Shown here in pieces: positions 1-4,886 of a stretch of 5,384 nucleotides of DNA. The stretch's first letter is position 1. Every line of letters begins with the position of its first letter. Source of the stretch: an uncultured Chloroflexota bacterium. Its GTDB lineage: Bacteria; Chloroflexota; Limnocylindria; Limnocylindrales; Limnocylindraceae. A program made the translations under genes and the position numbers. The notes beneath the pieces are model-generated. The model had not been told where the DNA came from, ran no database searches, and saw nothing but the letters and a program-made list of their open reading frames with translations. The DNA lies in contig CAIZYO010000018.1 of the NCBI GenBank assembly GCA_903937225.1, forward strand, positions 1 to 5,384, written 5' to 3'.

Positions 1-337
1 CCTTCGCGCGCGGATCGCGCGTGAGGAATCCGGCCTGTCGAAGTGGGAGTCGGTATGCCTCAGGGTCCGCCGAGAGGAGTGCACGCGAGATCCCGTGACG
101 GATTGCGCCGGCCTGGCCGGAGATCCCGCCACCTTCAACCTTCACCATGGCGTTGAAGCGACCCTCGGTTCCTGTGACGCGGTATGGCGCGAAGACTTCC
201 GCCTGCGGAATCGCCCCACCGAAATGCTCTACATATGTGCGTCCGTTGATGACGATCTGACCCTCACCTGGGACGAGGCGCACACGGGCGATGGATGTCT
301 TGCGGCGACCAGTTCCCTGGTAGTACGGCAGGCTCAC
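1..337 (-). CDS. rpsI: 30S ribosomal protein S9 (3' end outside window)
   Basis: S9 sits in the head of the 30S subunit, and its C-terminal tail reaches the P-site tRNA. The visible 112 residues carry the family's N-terminal block [17 protein letters not shown], then [10 protein letters not shown], and the glycine-rich [20 protein letters not shown]. It stops at [10 protein letters not shown], so roughly the last 19 residues, including the basic tail, lie beyond the left edge. I chose the GTG at 337 because AAGGAG (349-344) lies 6 bases upstream and the product then has the usual N-terminal length ([13 protein letters not shown]). An in-frame ATG at 358 overlaps the rplM stop as ATGA and would add seven residues, MSPKEKS, but has no good ribosome binding site. 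Last gene visible in the operon. Identity is certain; the start is not. Confidence 0.96.
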   Translation of the reverse strand, partial: MSLPYYQGTGRRKTSIARVRLVPGEGQIVINGRTYVEHFGGAIPQAEVFAPYRVTGTEGRFNAMVKVEGGGISGQAGAIRHGISRALLSADPEAYRLPLRQAGFLTRDPRAK

Positions 338-343
338 GCTCTT

Positions 344-349
344 CTCCTT
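344..349 (-). promoter_or_regulatory. Shine-Dalgarno sequence AAGGAG for rpsI
   Basis: AAGGAG lies 6 bases before the GTG at 337 and inside the reading frame that would start at the ATG at 358. Its strength and spacing favour the GTG as the real rpsI start. It falls within the 17-base gap after the rplM stop codon. Confidence 0.6.
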
Positions 350-354
350 CGGAC

Positions 355-786
355 TCATACGAGTGGCTTCGGCTGCTGTGGCGCGTGTGGATGATCCGCA
401 CCTGCGTAAATCTTCAACTTGGTCATCTGCGCGTTCGCGAGCTTCGTCTTGGGGAGCATCCCCTTCACGGCGCGGCGGATCGCCTCCGTTGGCTTGCGCT
501 GAATCAGGTCGCCGAGACCCTCTTCGCGGTGGCCGCCCGGGTGGCCGGAGTGCGAGTGGTAGCGCTTGCTCAAGAGTCGATCGCCCGTGACCACGAGCTT
601 GGCCGCGTTGATGACGATCACGAAGTCGCCCGTATCCATATGGTCGGCATAGGTTGGCTTCGCCTTACCGAGGAGGGCGGTGGCAATCTTTGTGGCGAGG
701 CGGCCGAGCGTCTGACCCTCAGCATCAACCACGTACCAGTTGCGCTCAATCTCAGCGGCGCGAGGCGTCCACGTCTTCATGTTCAC
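355..786 (-). CDS. rplM: 50S ribosomal protein L13
   Basis: L13 is an early-assembling 50S protein that binds 23S rRNA. The 143-residue product is full length for the family (142 in E. coli). Family signatures in order are MKTW at the start, [18 protein letters not shown] (about 15-32), [11 protein letters not shown] (51-61), the HSGHPGG motif (77-83), AVKGMLPK (106-113) and the C-terminal [14 protein letters not shown]. Two starts compete. GTG at 786 lies 5 bases after AGGAGG and gives MNMKTW. ATG at 780, 11 bases after it, gives the more typical MKTW and 141 residues. The gene begins 9 bases after the rplQ stop (15 if ATG) and is followed at once by rpsI, its usual partner. Its TGA stop overlaps an ATG in the rpsI frame. 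Confidence 0.97.
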   Translation of the reverse strand: MNMKTWTPRAAEIERNWYVVDAEGQTLGRLATKIATALLGKAKPTYADHMDTGDFVIVINAAKLVVTGDRLLSKRYHSHSGHPGGHREEGLGDLIQRKPTEAIRRAVKGMLPKTKLANAQMTKLKIYAGADHPHAPQQPKPLV

Positions 787-791
787 ATCAA

Positions 792-797
792 CCTCCT
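792..797 (-). promoter_or_regulatory. Shine-Dalgarno sequence AGGAGG for rplM
   Basis: A full AGGAGG overlaps the TAG stop of rplQ (TAGGAGG). It is 5 bases from the GTG at 786 and 11 bases from the ATG at 780, so it leaves the rplM start open between the two. Ribosomes finishing rplQ would release on top of this site, which suggests coupled reinitiation. Confidence 0.7.
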
Positions 798-1152
798 AGA
801 CAAGCTCTAGCTGAACGAGGGGGGCGGCATCGCCCTTGCGGATACCGATCTTGGTGATGCGGCAGTAGCCAGAGGTTCGCTCCGCATACTTCGGGACGAT
901 CTCATCAAACAGCTTCTCCACGACGAGCGGCTCGTCTGGGAGCGCGGCGATCACCGCACGGCGTGCGTTGAGGCCACCCTTCTTTGCAAGGGTGATGATC
1001 TGCTCAACCTGCGGACGAATCTCCTTCGCCTTCGCCTCCGTGGTCTGAATGCGCTCATAGCGCAGGACGGAGACGATCAGGTTCTTGTACAGCGCGAGTC
1101 GTGGCCCCTGCTTTCGCGAAAGCTTACGACCGCCAACAGCATGCGACGTCAT
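796..1152 (-). CDS. rplQ: 50S ribosomal protein L17
   Basis: L17 is a 50S protein near the exit of the peptide tunnel. The 118 residues match the family along their length: an N-terminal basic block with GRKLSRKQGPRLALYKNL, then RIQTTEAKAKEIRP (about 34-47), IITLAKKGG, KLFDEIVPKYAERTSGYCRI, and the closing GDAAPLVQLELV. It is slightly shorter than E. coli L17 (127), like many non-proteobacterial forms. The ATG lies a single base after the rpoA TAA stop, and only a weak AAGG (1162-1159) sits upstream, so translation is probably coupled to rpoA. The order rpoA-rplQ is nearly universal in bacteria. The next gene is rplM directly, without truA. Confidence 0.97.
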   Translation of the reverse strand: MTSHAVGGRKLSRKQGPRLALYKNLIVSVLRYERIQTTEAKAKEIRPQVEQIITLAKKGGLNARRAVIAALPDEPLVVEKLFDEIVPKYAERTSGYCRITKIGIRKGDAAPLVQLELV

Positions 1153-1153
1153 C

Positions 1154-2167
1154 TTAGGCCTTCACTTCTTCGTCGCTGTCGTCTTCGTCATCTTCGTCAT
1201 CGAATGCAGCGTCGAGTGGGAGGGTGCTCTCTGGCACGTCGAACCCGCGCTCAACAAGCTTCTCGCGCACTTCGGTGAGGCTCTTCTGGCCGAAGTTGCG
1301 GAGCTTCAAGAGTTCGGCTTCGCCTCCGTCCAGCGCGCTCAACAGCTGACCAACCTTGACGATCCCCGCGCGCTTGAGCGCGTTGTATGCGCGCATCGGC
1401 AGGTCAAGGTCTTCAATGGAGAGGTCGAGCAGGTTTCCGCCCGCCGCTGCCGCTGGTGCAGGTGCCGGCGCTTCGCCGAGACCAGAGAATGCAGCGAACT
1501 GGCCGACGAGAATTGCTGCCGCTTTGCGCACAGCCTCTTCCGGTGTGATCGTGCCGTCGGTCTCAATCTCGAGGATGAGCTTCTCGCGGTCAACATCCTG
1601 GCCAACGCGCGTGTTCTCTACGGTGAAGTTCACCTTGCGCACTGGGGTGAAGATCGCATCAACGGCCATCACGCCTCGTGGGCGCGCCTCGCCGTCTGGT
1701 TCAACTTCGAGTCGATCGGCAGAGACGTAGCCAACGCCGCGCTCCACCACCAAGAAGGCCTCAATCGACGCCTTGTCTGAATCAAGCGTCATGAGCACCT
1801 GCTCTGGATTCACGATCTCGACCTGACCGTTAGGGGTGATGTCGCCTGCGGTGATGCTCCCCGCGCCCTTCTTGTTGAGGGTCAGCTCGACGCGGCCCGT
1901 GGCGAAGCTGCGGAGTCGGATCTTCTTCATGTTGAGGAGGATCTGCACCACATCTTCACGAACGCCTGGGAGCGATGAGAACTCCTGCTGGACGCCGGTG
2001 ATCTGAACGGCCGTGATGGCGGCACCCTCAAGGGAGCCGAGGAGGACGCGTCGCAGGGCATTCCCCAGAGTCACACCGTAGCCAGGTGCGAAGGGACCAG
2101 CCTCGTACTTGCCGTACGAGCCGAGCTCCTCAAGCGGGGCGATTCGTGAAGTTACTGCGTCAGTCAT
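1154..2167 (-). CDS. rpoA: DNA-directed RNA polymerase subunit alpha
   Basis: The alpha subunit dimerises to start RNA polymerase assembly, and its C-terminal domain contacts promoter UP elements and activators. The product has 337 residues. The N-terminal domain (about 1-228) contains GYGVTLGNALRRVLLGSLEG (30-49), which holds the conserved arginines that contact beta, and GVREDVVQILLNMK (68-81). An Ala/Pro/Gly linker (about 231-245) follows. The C-terminal domain (about 247-309) starts IEDLDLPMRAYNALK; Arg259 and Asn262 align with the DNA-binding R265 and N268 of E. coli, and NFGQKSLTEV (291-300) is the second helix-hairpin-helix region. Beyond it lies an extra acidic tail (about 322-335). 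AGGAG at 2178-2174 sits 6 bases before the ATG, 14 bases after rpsD. Identity is certain. Confidence 0.99.
   Translation of the reverse strand: MTDAVTSRIAPLEELGSYGKYEAGPFAPGYGVTLGNALRRVLLGSLEGAAITAVQITGVQQEFSSLPGVREDVVQILLNMKKIRLRSFATGRVELTLNKKGAGSITAGDITPNGQVEIVNPEQVLMTLDSDKASIEAFLVVERGVGYVSADRLEVEPDGEARPRGVMAVDAIFTPVRKVNFTVENTRVGQDVDREKLILEIETDGTITPEEAVRKAAAILVGQFAAFSGLGEAPAPAPAAAAGGNLLDLSIEDLDLPMRAYNALKRAGIVKVGQLLSALDGGEAELLKLRNFGQKSLTEVREKLVERGFDVPESTLPLDAAFDDEDDEDDSDEEVKA
1166..1201 (-). repeat. Short degenerate repeat coding the RpoA acidic tail
   Basis: Twelve consecutive codons are almost all GAT, GAC or GAA. The 9-base unit GATGACGAA occurs twice in tandem (1201-1184) and is followed by related GAC/GAA codons broken by one AGC. 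It encodes the Asp/Glu run DDEDDEDDSDEE near the end of RpoA. Slippage within such a tract would change tail length in steps of whole residues and leave the frame intact. Confidence 0.75.
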
Positions 2168-2181
2168 CTCTCTCTCCTCTC

Positions 2182-2808
2182 TTATCGCGAGTAGAACTCA
2201 ACGACGAGTTGCTCGTTGAAGTCGCCAGGCATCTGGTCGCGGCGCGGAGCCGCAATCACGTGACCCGCCATCTTCGAGGCGTCCACGCGCAGCCACTCTT
2301 GGGTTGCTGCACTCTTGAGGGTCTCTACGACCTCCTTGAACGGGGCGAGCTCGGCACGCCCTGGGCGTAGCGAGATCACGTCGCCTGGCTTCAGGCTGTA
2401 CGAAGGGATGTCGACAGCTCCACCGTTCACCGCAAAGTGACCGTGGTTGATGTACTGGCGTGCCTGGTCACGCGAGCTCGCAAAGCCCAAGCGGAAGACC
2501 ACATTGTCGAGTCGCAGTTCAAGAAGGCGAAGCAGGTTCTCGCCCGTCACCTCGGTGCCGCGCTCAGCCTCAGCAAAGAGCCGGCGGAACTGTGCCTCGC
2601 CGAGTCGGTACACGCGGCGCATCTTCTGCTTCTCGCGCAGCTGCAGGCCGTAGTCGCCCACCTTGCGGCGTCGAACGGCGTGCATGCCTGGCGGGGTTGG
2701 GCGACGCTCGAACGAGCACTTCTTGGTGTAGCAGCGCGCGCCCTTCAAGAAGAGCTTTGCCCCCTCTCGGCGGCACTGTCGGCAGACTGGACCAATATCG
2801 CGACCCAT
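2182..2808 (-). CDS. rpsD: 30S ribosomal protein S4, zinc-binding form
   Basis: S4 is a primary 16S rRNA-binding protein that nucleates assembly of the 30S body. In E. coli it also represses its own operon. The 208-residue product matches the usual length. The N-terminus carries C9-X2-C12-X13-C26-X4-C31, the zinc-binding (C+) form of S4, followed by RRPTPPGMHAVRRRKVGDYGLQL. An S4 RNA-binding domain spans about 98-150 and contains LDNVVFRLGFASSRDQARQ and the NHGHFAVNG turn. The C-terminus MPGDFNEQLVVEFYSR is typical. The ATG is 12 bases after rpsK and is preceded by two AGGAG motifs. The order rpsK-rpsD-rpoA is standard. Whether it autoregulates here cannot be seen. Confidence 0.98.
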   Translation of the reverse strand: MGRDIGPVCRQCRREGAKLFLKGARCYTKKCSFERRPTPPGMHAVRRRKVGDYGLQLREKQKMRRVYRLGEAQFRRLFAEAERGTEVTGENLLRLLELRLDNVVFRLGFASSRDQARQYINHGHFAVNGGAVDIPSYSLKPGDVISLRPGRAELAPFKEVVETLKSAATQEWLRVDASKMAGHVIAAPRRDQMPGDFNEQLVVEFYSR

Positions 2809-2812
2809 GACG

Positions 2813-2822
2813 CTCCTCTCCT
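2813..2822 (-). promoter_or_regulatory. Tandem Shine-Dalgarno motifs before rpsD
   Basis: Two overlapping AGGAG motifs precede rpsD: one at 2822-2818 that shares bases with the rpsK TAG stop (9 bases from the ATG), and one at 2817-2813 (4 bases from the ATG). The upstream copy repeats the TAGGAG stop-plus-binding-site arrangement seen at the rplQ/rplM junction. Confidence 0.6.
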
Positions 2823-3219
2823 AGACTCGGCGCTTCTTCGGAGGACGGCAGCCGTTGTGTGGCAGCGGCGTCACATCGGTGATTGCAGAGATGTTGAGCC
2901 CAGCGGTCTGTAGGCCACGAATGGCCTGCTCGCGACCAGCACCTGGACCCTTGACGAATACTTCAACGGAGCGAAGGCCATGCTCCATCGCCTTGCGGGC
3001 AGCAGCTTCTGCGCCGAGCGATGCCGCGTACGGCGTGCTCTTGCGCGAGCCCTTAAAGCCCGCAACACCGCCAGAGCCCCATGAGAGCACGGCGCCGGTT
3101 GGGTCGGTAATGGAGATCACGGTGTTGTTGAAGGACGCGGCAATGTGCACCTGGCCCACTGGCACGTTCTTCTTTTCGCGACGACGCGTCTTCGTTGGTT
3201 TCTTCTCCATCTCAGCCAT
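2821..3219 (-). CDS. rpsK: 30S ribosomal protein S11
   Basis: S11 lies on the 30S platform near the E-site mRNA path. The 132-residue product is full length. After a basic N-terminal extension (about 1-20, rich in Lys/Arg) come [15 protein letters not shown] (25-39), the hallmark [20 protein letters not shown] (47-66), [17 protein letters not shown] and the near-invariant C-terminus [18 protein letters not shown]. The ATG at 3219 has GGAG (3228-3225) 5 bases upstream. A second in-frame ATG three codons on, at 3210, is a less likely start. The gene begins 15 bases after rpsM and ends 12 bases before rpsD. Confidence 0.98.
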   Translation of the reverse strand: MAEMEKKPTKTRRREKKNVPVGQVHIAASFNNTVISITDPTGAVLSWGSGGVAGFKGSRKSTPYAASLGAEAAARKAMEHGLRSVEVFVKGPGAGREQAIRGLQTAGLNISAITDVTPLPHNGCRPPKKRRV

Positions 3220-3234
3220 TGCTACTCCCCTGCC

Positions 3235-3612
3235 TTACTTCTTCTCGATCTTCTTGCCGGCGACGGTCTTGCGAGCACCACGGCGCTGACGCGCGTTCGT
3301 CTTGGTGCGCTGACCTCGCGACGGAAGGTTCTTGCGGTGGCGAGTGCCACGGTACGTGCCAACTTCAATGAGCCGCTTGATGTTCATGGCGATCTCACGG
3401 CGGAGGTCGCCTTCAATCTTCTGGCCCTTGTCCACCACTTCGCGAAGGCGATTGATCTGCTCTTCGGAGAGATCCTTCACGCGGATGTCTGGACTGATGG
3501 ATGTCTGCTTCAGAATCTTCTGGCTGGTGGTGAGGCCAATGCCAAAGATGTAGGTCAGGGCGATCTCAACACGCTTCTCGCGCGGAATATCAACGCCTGC
3601 GATTCGTGCCAT
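3235..3612 (-). CDS. rpsM: 30S ribosomal protein S13
   Basis: S13 sits in the 30S head, forms the B1 bridges to the large subunit and contacts P-site tRNA through its C-terminal tail. The 125 residues open with the family signature [20 protein letters not shown], then [14 protein letters not shown]. They include [15 protein letters not shown] (about 67-81) and the C-terminal motif [20 protein letters not shown], followed by a very basic tail ending KKIEKK. The ATG is only 4 bases after the rpmJ stop. AGGGA at 3624-3620, inside the end of rpmJ, lies 7 bases upstream, so the two genes are probably translationally coupled. Confidence 0.98.
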   Translation of the reverse strand: MARIAGVDIPREKRVEIALTYIFGIGLTTSQKILKQTSISPDIRVKDLSEEQINRLREVVDKGQKIEGDLRREIAMNIKRLIEVGTYRGTRHRKNLPSRGQRTKTNARQRRGARKTVAGKKIEKK

Positions 3613-3616
3613 GGCC

Positions 3617-3730
3617 CTATCCCTGCCGCTGCTTATGCTTCGGGTTTTCGCAAATGACCATGACGCGACCGTGCCGCTTAATCACGAGGCACTTGTCGCA
3701 ACGAACCTTGACCGACGCAGAAACTTTCAC
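3617..3730 (-). CDS. rpmJ: 50S ribosomal protein L36
   Basis: L36 is the smallest 50S protein and helps fold 23S rRNA. This 37-residue frame begins [14 protein letters not shown] and ends with the family signature [10 protein letters not shown] zinc ribbon is visible: C11-X2-C14-X12-C27-X4-H32, so this is the zinc-binding form rather than the Cys-less paralogue. The start is GTG, with AGGAG (3740-3736) 5 bases upstream. It lies 16 bases after infA and 4 bases before rpsM, which is its standard place. It is easy to miss because of its size and GTG start, but the match in sequence, length and position leaves little doubt. Confidence 0.96.
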   Translation of the reverse strand: MKVSASVKVRCDKCLVIKRHGRVMVICENPKHKQRQG

Positions 3731-3735
3731 TCGTT

Positions 3736-3740
3736 CTCCT
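3736..3740 (-). promoter_or_regulatory. Shine-Dalgarno sequence AGGAG for rpmJ
   Basis: AGGAG lies 5 bases upstream of the GTG at 3730, within the 16-base gap after the infA TAG stop. It fixes the otherwise non-standard start of rpmJ; L36 proteins begin MKV, as this frame does. Confidence 0.7.
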
Positions 3741-3746
3741 GTGCTG

Positions 3747-3965
3747 CTACTTCAACCGGTAGGTGATCCGACCCTGGGTCAGATCGTATGGCGAGAGTTC
3801 AACCTTGACCCGATCACCTGGAAGGATTCGGATGAAATTCGTCCGAAGCTTCCCGCTGATGTAGGCACGAATTCGATGGCCATTTTCGAGTTCAACAACG
3901 AACAACGTGTTCGGCAGCGGCTCGACAACTGTCCCTTCGACTTCGATTGAATCCTTCTTCGCCAA
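3747..3965 (-). CDS. infA: Translation initiation factor IF-1
   Basis: IF-1 is a single S1/OB-fold protein that binds the 30S A site and assists IF-2 and IF-3. The 72 residues, the usual length, read (M)[14 protein letters not shown], then [22 protein letters not shown] (about 19-40), [23 protein letters not shown] and the closing GRITYRLK. No ATG or GTG is available in frame: two TTG codons in a row (3968-3966 and 3965-3963) follow a short open stretch after an in-frame TGA (3980-3978). I chose the second TTG because it gives the canonical MAKKD start and leaves 5 bases after GGGG (3974-3971) in an upstream G run. The first would add one residue. It is preceded by the window's largest gap and followed by rpmJ. 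Confidence 0.95.
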   Translation of the reverse strand: MAKKDSIEVEGTVVEPLPNTLFVVELENGHRIRAYISGKLRTNFIRILPGDRVKVELSPYDLTQGRITYRLK

Positions 3966-3995
3966 CAACCCCCCGTTTCAGACTGCGCTATTGAT

Positions 3996-4011
3996 CCCTG
4001 GCGAGCCAGGG
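3996..4011 (-). other. GC-rich hairpin upstream of infA
   Basis: A perfect 6-base-pair inverted repeat, CCCTGG/CCAGGG with a 4-base loop, ends about 30 bases before the infA start. No U-run follows on either strand, so it does not look like an intrinsic terminator. It could influence infA mRNA stability or translation, or be chance in GC-rich DNA. Confidence 0.4.
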
Positions 4012-4047
4012 GACGACTGGGGAGAGACCCCAAACGCACGAAGGTGC

Positions 4048-4076
4048 AGCCTAGCAGAGCCCCGCCCCCCTCGCAA
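4048..4076 (-). promoter_or_regulatory. Possible sigma-70-type promoter for infA onward
   Basis: TTGCGA (4076-4071), a 17-base spacer and TAGGCT (4053-4048) approximate the TTGACA/TATAAT consensus, keeping the TTG of the -35 box and the TA and final T of the -10 box. A start near 4041 would give an untranslated leader of about 75 bases carrying the downstream hairpin. The match is weak and the organism's promoter consensus is unknown. Confidence 0.3.
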
Positions 4077-4094
4077 CGAAGACCCCTCCCTCGC

Positions 4095-4113
4095 CACGCT
4101 CAGGCTGAGCGTG
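4095..4113 (-). other. Hairpin just downstream of map
   Basis: An 8-base-pair perfect inverted repeat (CACGCTCA/TGAGCGTG) with a 3-base loop begins about 10 bases after the map stop codon. The sequence after it on the minus strand is G-rich with no U-tract, so it is not a canonical intrinsic terminator. A processing or mRNA 3'-end stabilising stem is possible. Confidence 0.45.
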
Positions 4114-4123
4114 CGCCAACCCC

Positions 4124-4879
4124 TCACGGCCGCGTGAGGATCTGGGCCCCCTCCGGGGTGATGGCAATGCTGTCTTCAAAGTGCGCAGCGAGGCTCCCGT
4201 CAATTTTTACAACGGTCCACTCATCATCCATAACCCCCACCTCAGGGGAGCCGAGGGTGAACATCGGCTCGATCGCAAGGCAGTGCCCAGGGGCGAGGGT
4301 TAGGCTCTTCCGCCCGGTGCGGTAATTCGGGACCTGGGGGGCCTCATGCATCGCGCGGCCGATGCCGTGCCCTACATAGGGACGGACGATCCCAACCCCA
4401 GCCGCAAGGCCAACGTCTTCGATTGCCGCCGAGATCTCCTCAATGGTCCCCCCCGGTCGGGCCGCTGCGATCCCCGCATCAAGCGCCTCCCGAGTCACGC
4501 GGATCAGGCGCGCCACCTCTGCGGGAGCCTCGCCACCAACGTAGAAGCTGCGCGCCGCATCCCCGTGCCAGCCCTCAATGATCGCCCCTGCGTCCACGGA
4601 GACGAGTGCGCCAGCCTTGATCTCCCGATCGCCCGGGATCCCGTGGACCACCTCACTATCGATCGAAAGGCAGATCACCGAAGGGAAGCCGTGATACCCC
4701 TTGAAGTTCGAGCCAGCCCCTGCAGCCAGGATCTTCCGCTCTGCGGCATCTGCGATCTCCGCACTACTCGCCCCAGGCACCGCGAGCTCCTCTACCAGCG
4801 CAAGGACGTCGGCGACCACAGCGCCAGCGCGACGCATGAGTGCAATCTCCGCCGCTGACTTCCTGGTGACGCCGCTCAT
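4124..4879 (-). CDS. map: Type I methionine aminopeptidase
   Basis: This enzyme removes the initiator methionine from nascent cytosolic proteins when the second residue is small. The 251-residue product shows the complete pita-bread metallopeptidase site. Metal ligands are D96 (in SVDAG), D107 (in WHGDAARSF), H171 (in VGHGIGR), E204 (in AIEPMF) and E235 (in FEDSIAI). H79 (EVVHGIP) and H178 are also present, with numbering almost identical to E. coli MetAP. There is no N-terminal SH3-like zinc extension. I chose the ATG at 4879, 7 bases after adk, because the N-terminus (KSAAEIALMRRAG) then matches the family. An in-frame ATG at 4999 would add 40 residues lying inside adk. No Shine-Dalgarno is obvious, so coupling to adk is likely. 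Confidence 0.97.
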   Translation of the reverse strand: MSGVTRKSAAEIALMRRAGAVVADVLALVEELAVPGASSAEIADAAERKILAAGAGSNFKGYHGFPSVICLSIDSEVVHGIPGDREIKAGALVSVDAGAIIEGWHGDAARSFYVGGEAPAEVARLIRVTREALDAGIAAARPGGTIEEISAAIEDVGLAAGVGIVRPYVGHGIGRAMHEAPQVPNYRTGRKSLTLAPGHCLAIEPMFTLGSPEVGVMDDEWTVVKIDGSLAAHFEDSIAITPEGAQILTRP

Positions 4880-4886
4880 GAAGGCG

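Larger units (their letters stand above)
3966..4123 (-). other. Intergenic leader between map and infA
   Basis: These 158 bases are the only substantial non-coding stretch in the window. On the coding strand they hold a hairpin just after the map stop, G-rich runs (4070-4061 and 3974-3969), a weak promoter-like pair, a small GCAC/GTGC hairpin (about 4047-4036), a second GC-rich hairpin and the infA start region. No open frame in it resembles a known protein. A separate promoter or processing site for infA onward is an inference from position. Confidence 0.5.

Noticed and set aside
95..394. 99-residue plus-strand frame opposite rpsI
   Set aside because: It is antisense to S9, whose conserved blocks are clear, and it has no recognisable features of its own.
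295..810. 171-residue plus-strand frame opposite rplM
   Set aside because: It is a mirror of L13, which is unmistakable on the other strand; the translated protein has no family features.
1085..1780. 231-residue open frame on the plus strand opposite rpoA
   Set aside because: It lies entirely antisense to rpoA and the start of rplQ, shows no recognisable motif, and its openness follows from the codon bias of the real gene.
3145..3657. 170-residue plus-strand frame opposite rpsM and rpsK
   Set aside because: It overlaps two certain ribosomal protein genes across their boundary and shows no domain, which is typical of shadow frames.
3613..3740. E. coli-type S4-binding pseudoknot leader before rpsM
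   Set aside because: rpsM starts 4 bases after rpmJ, so there is no free leader; any such structure would have to lie within rpmJ, and I could not trace one by eye.
4095..4113. Intrinsic terminator after map
   Set aside because: The stem is good, but no run of U follows on the minus strand and none on the plus strand, so it is reported only as a hairpin.
4346..4858. 170-residue plus-strand frame opposite map
   Set aside because: It is antisense to a full MetAP gene with all catalytic residues; no motif supports it.
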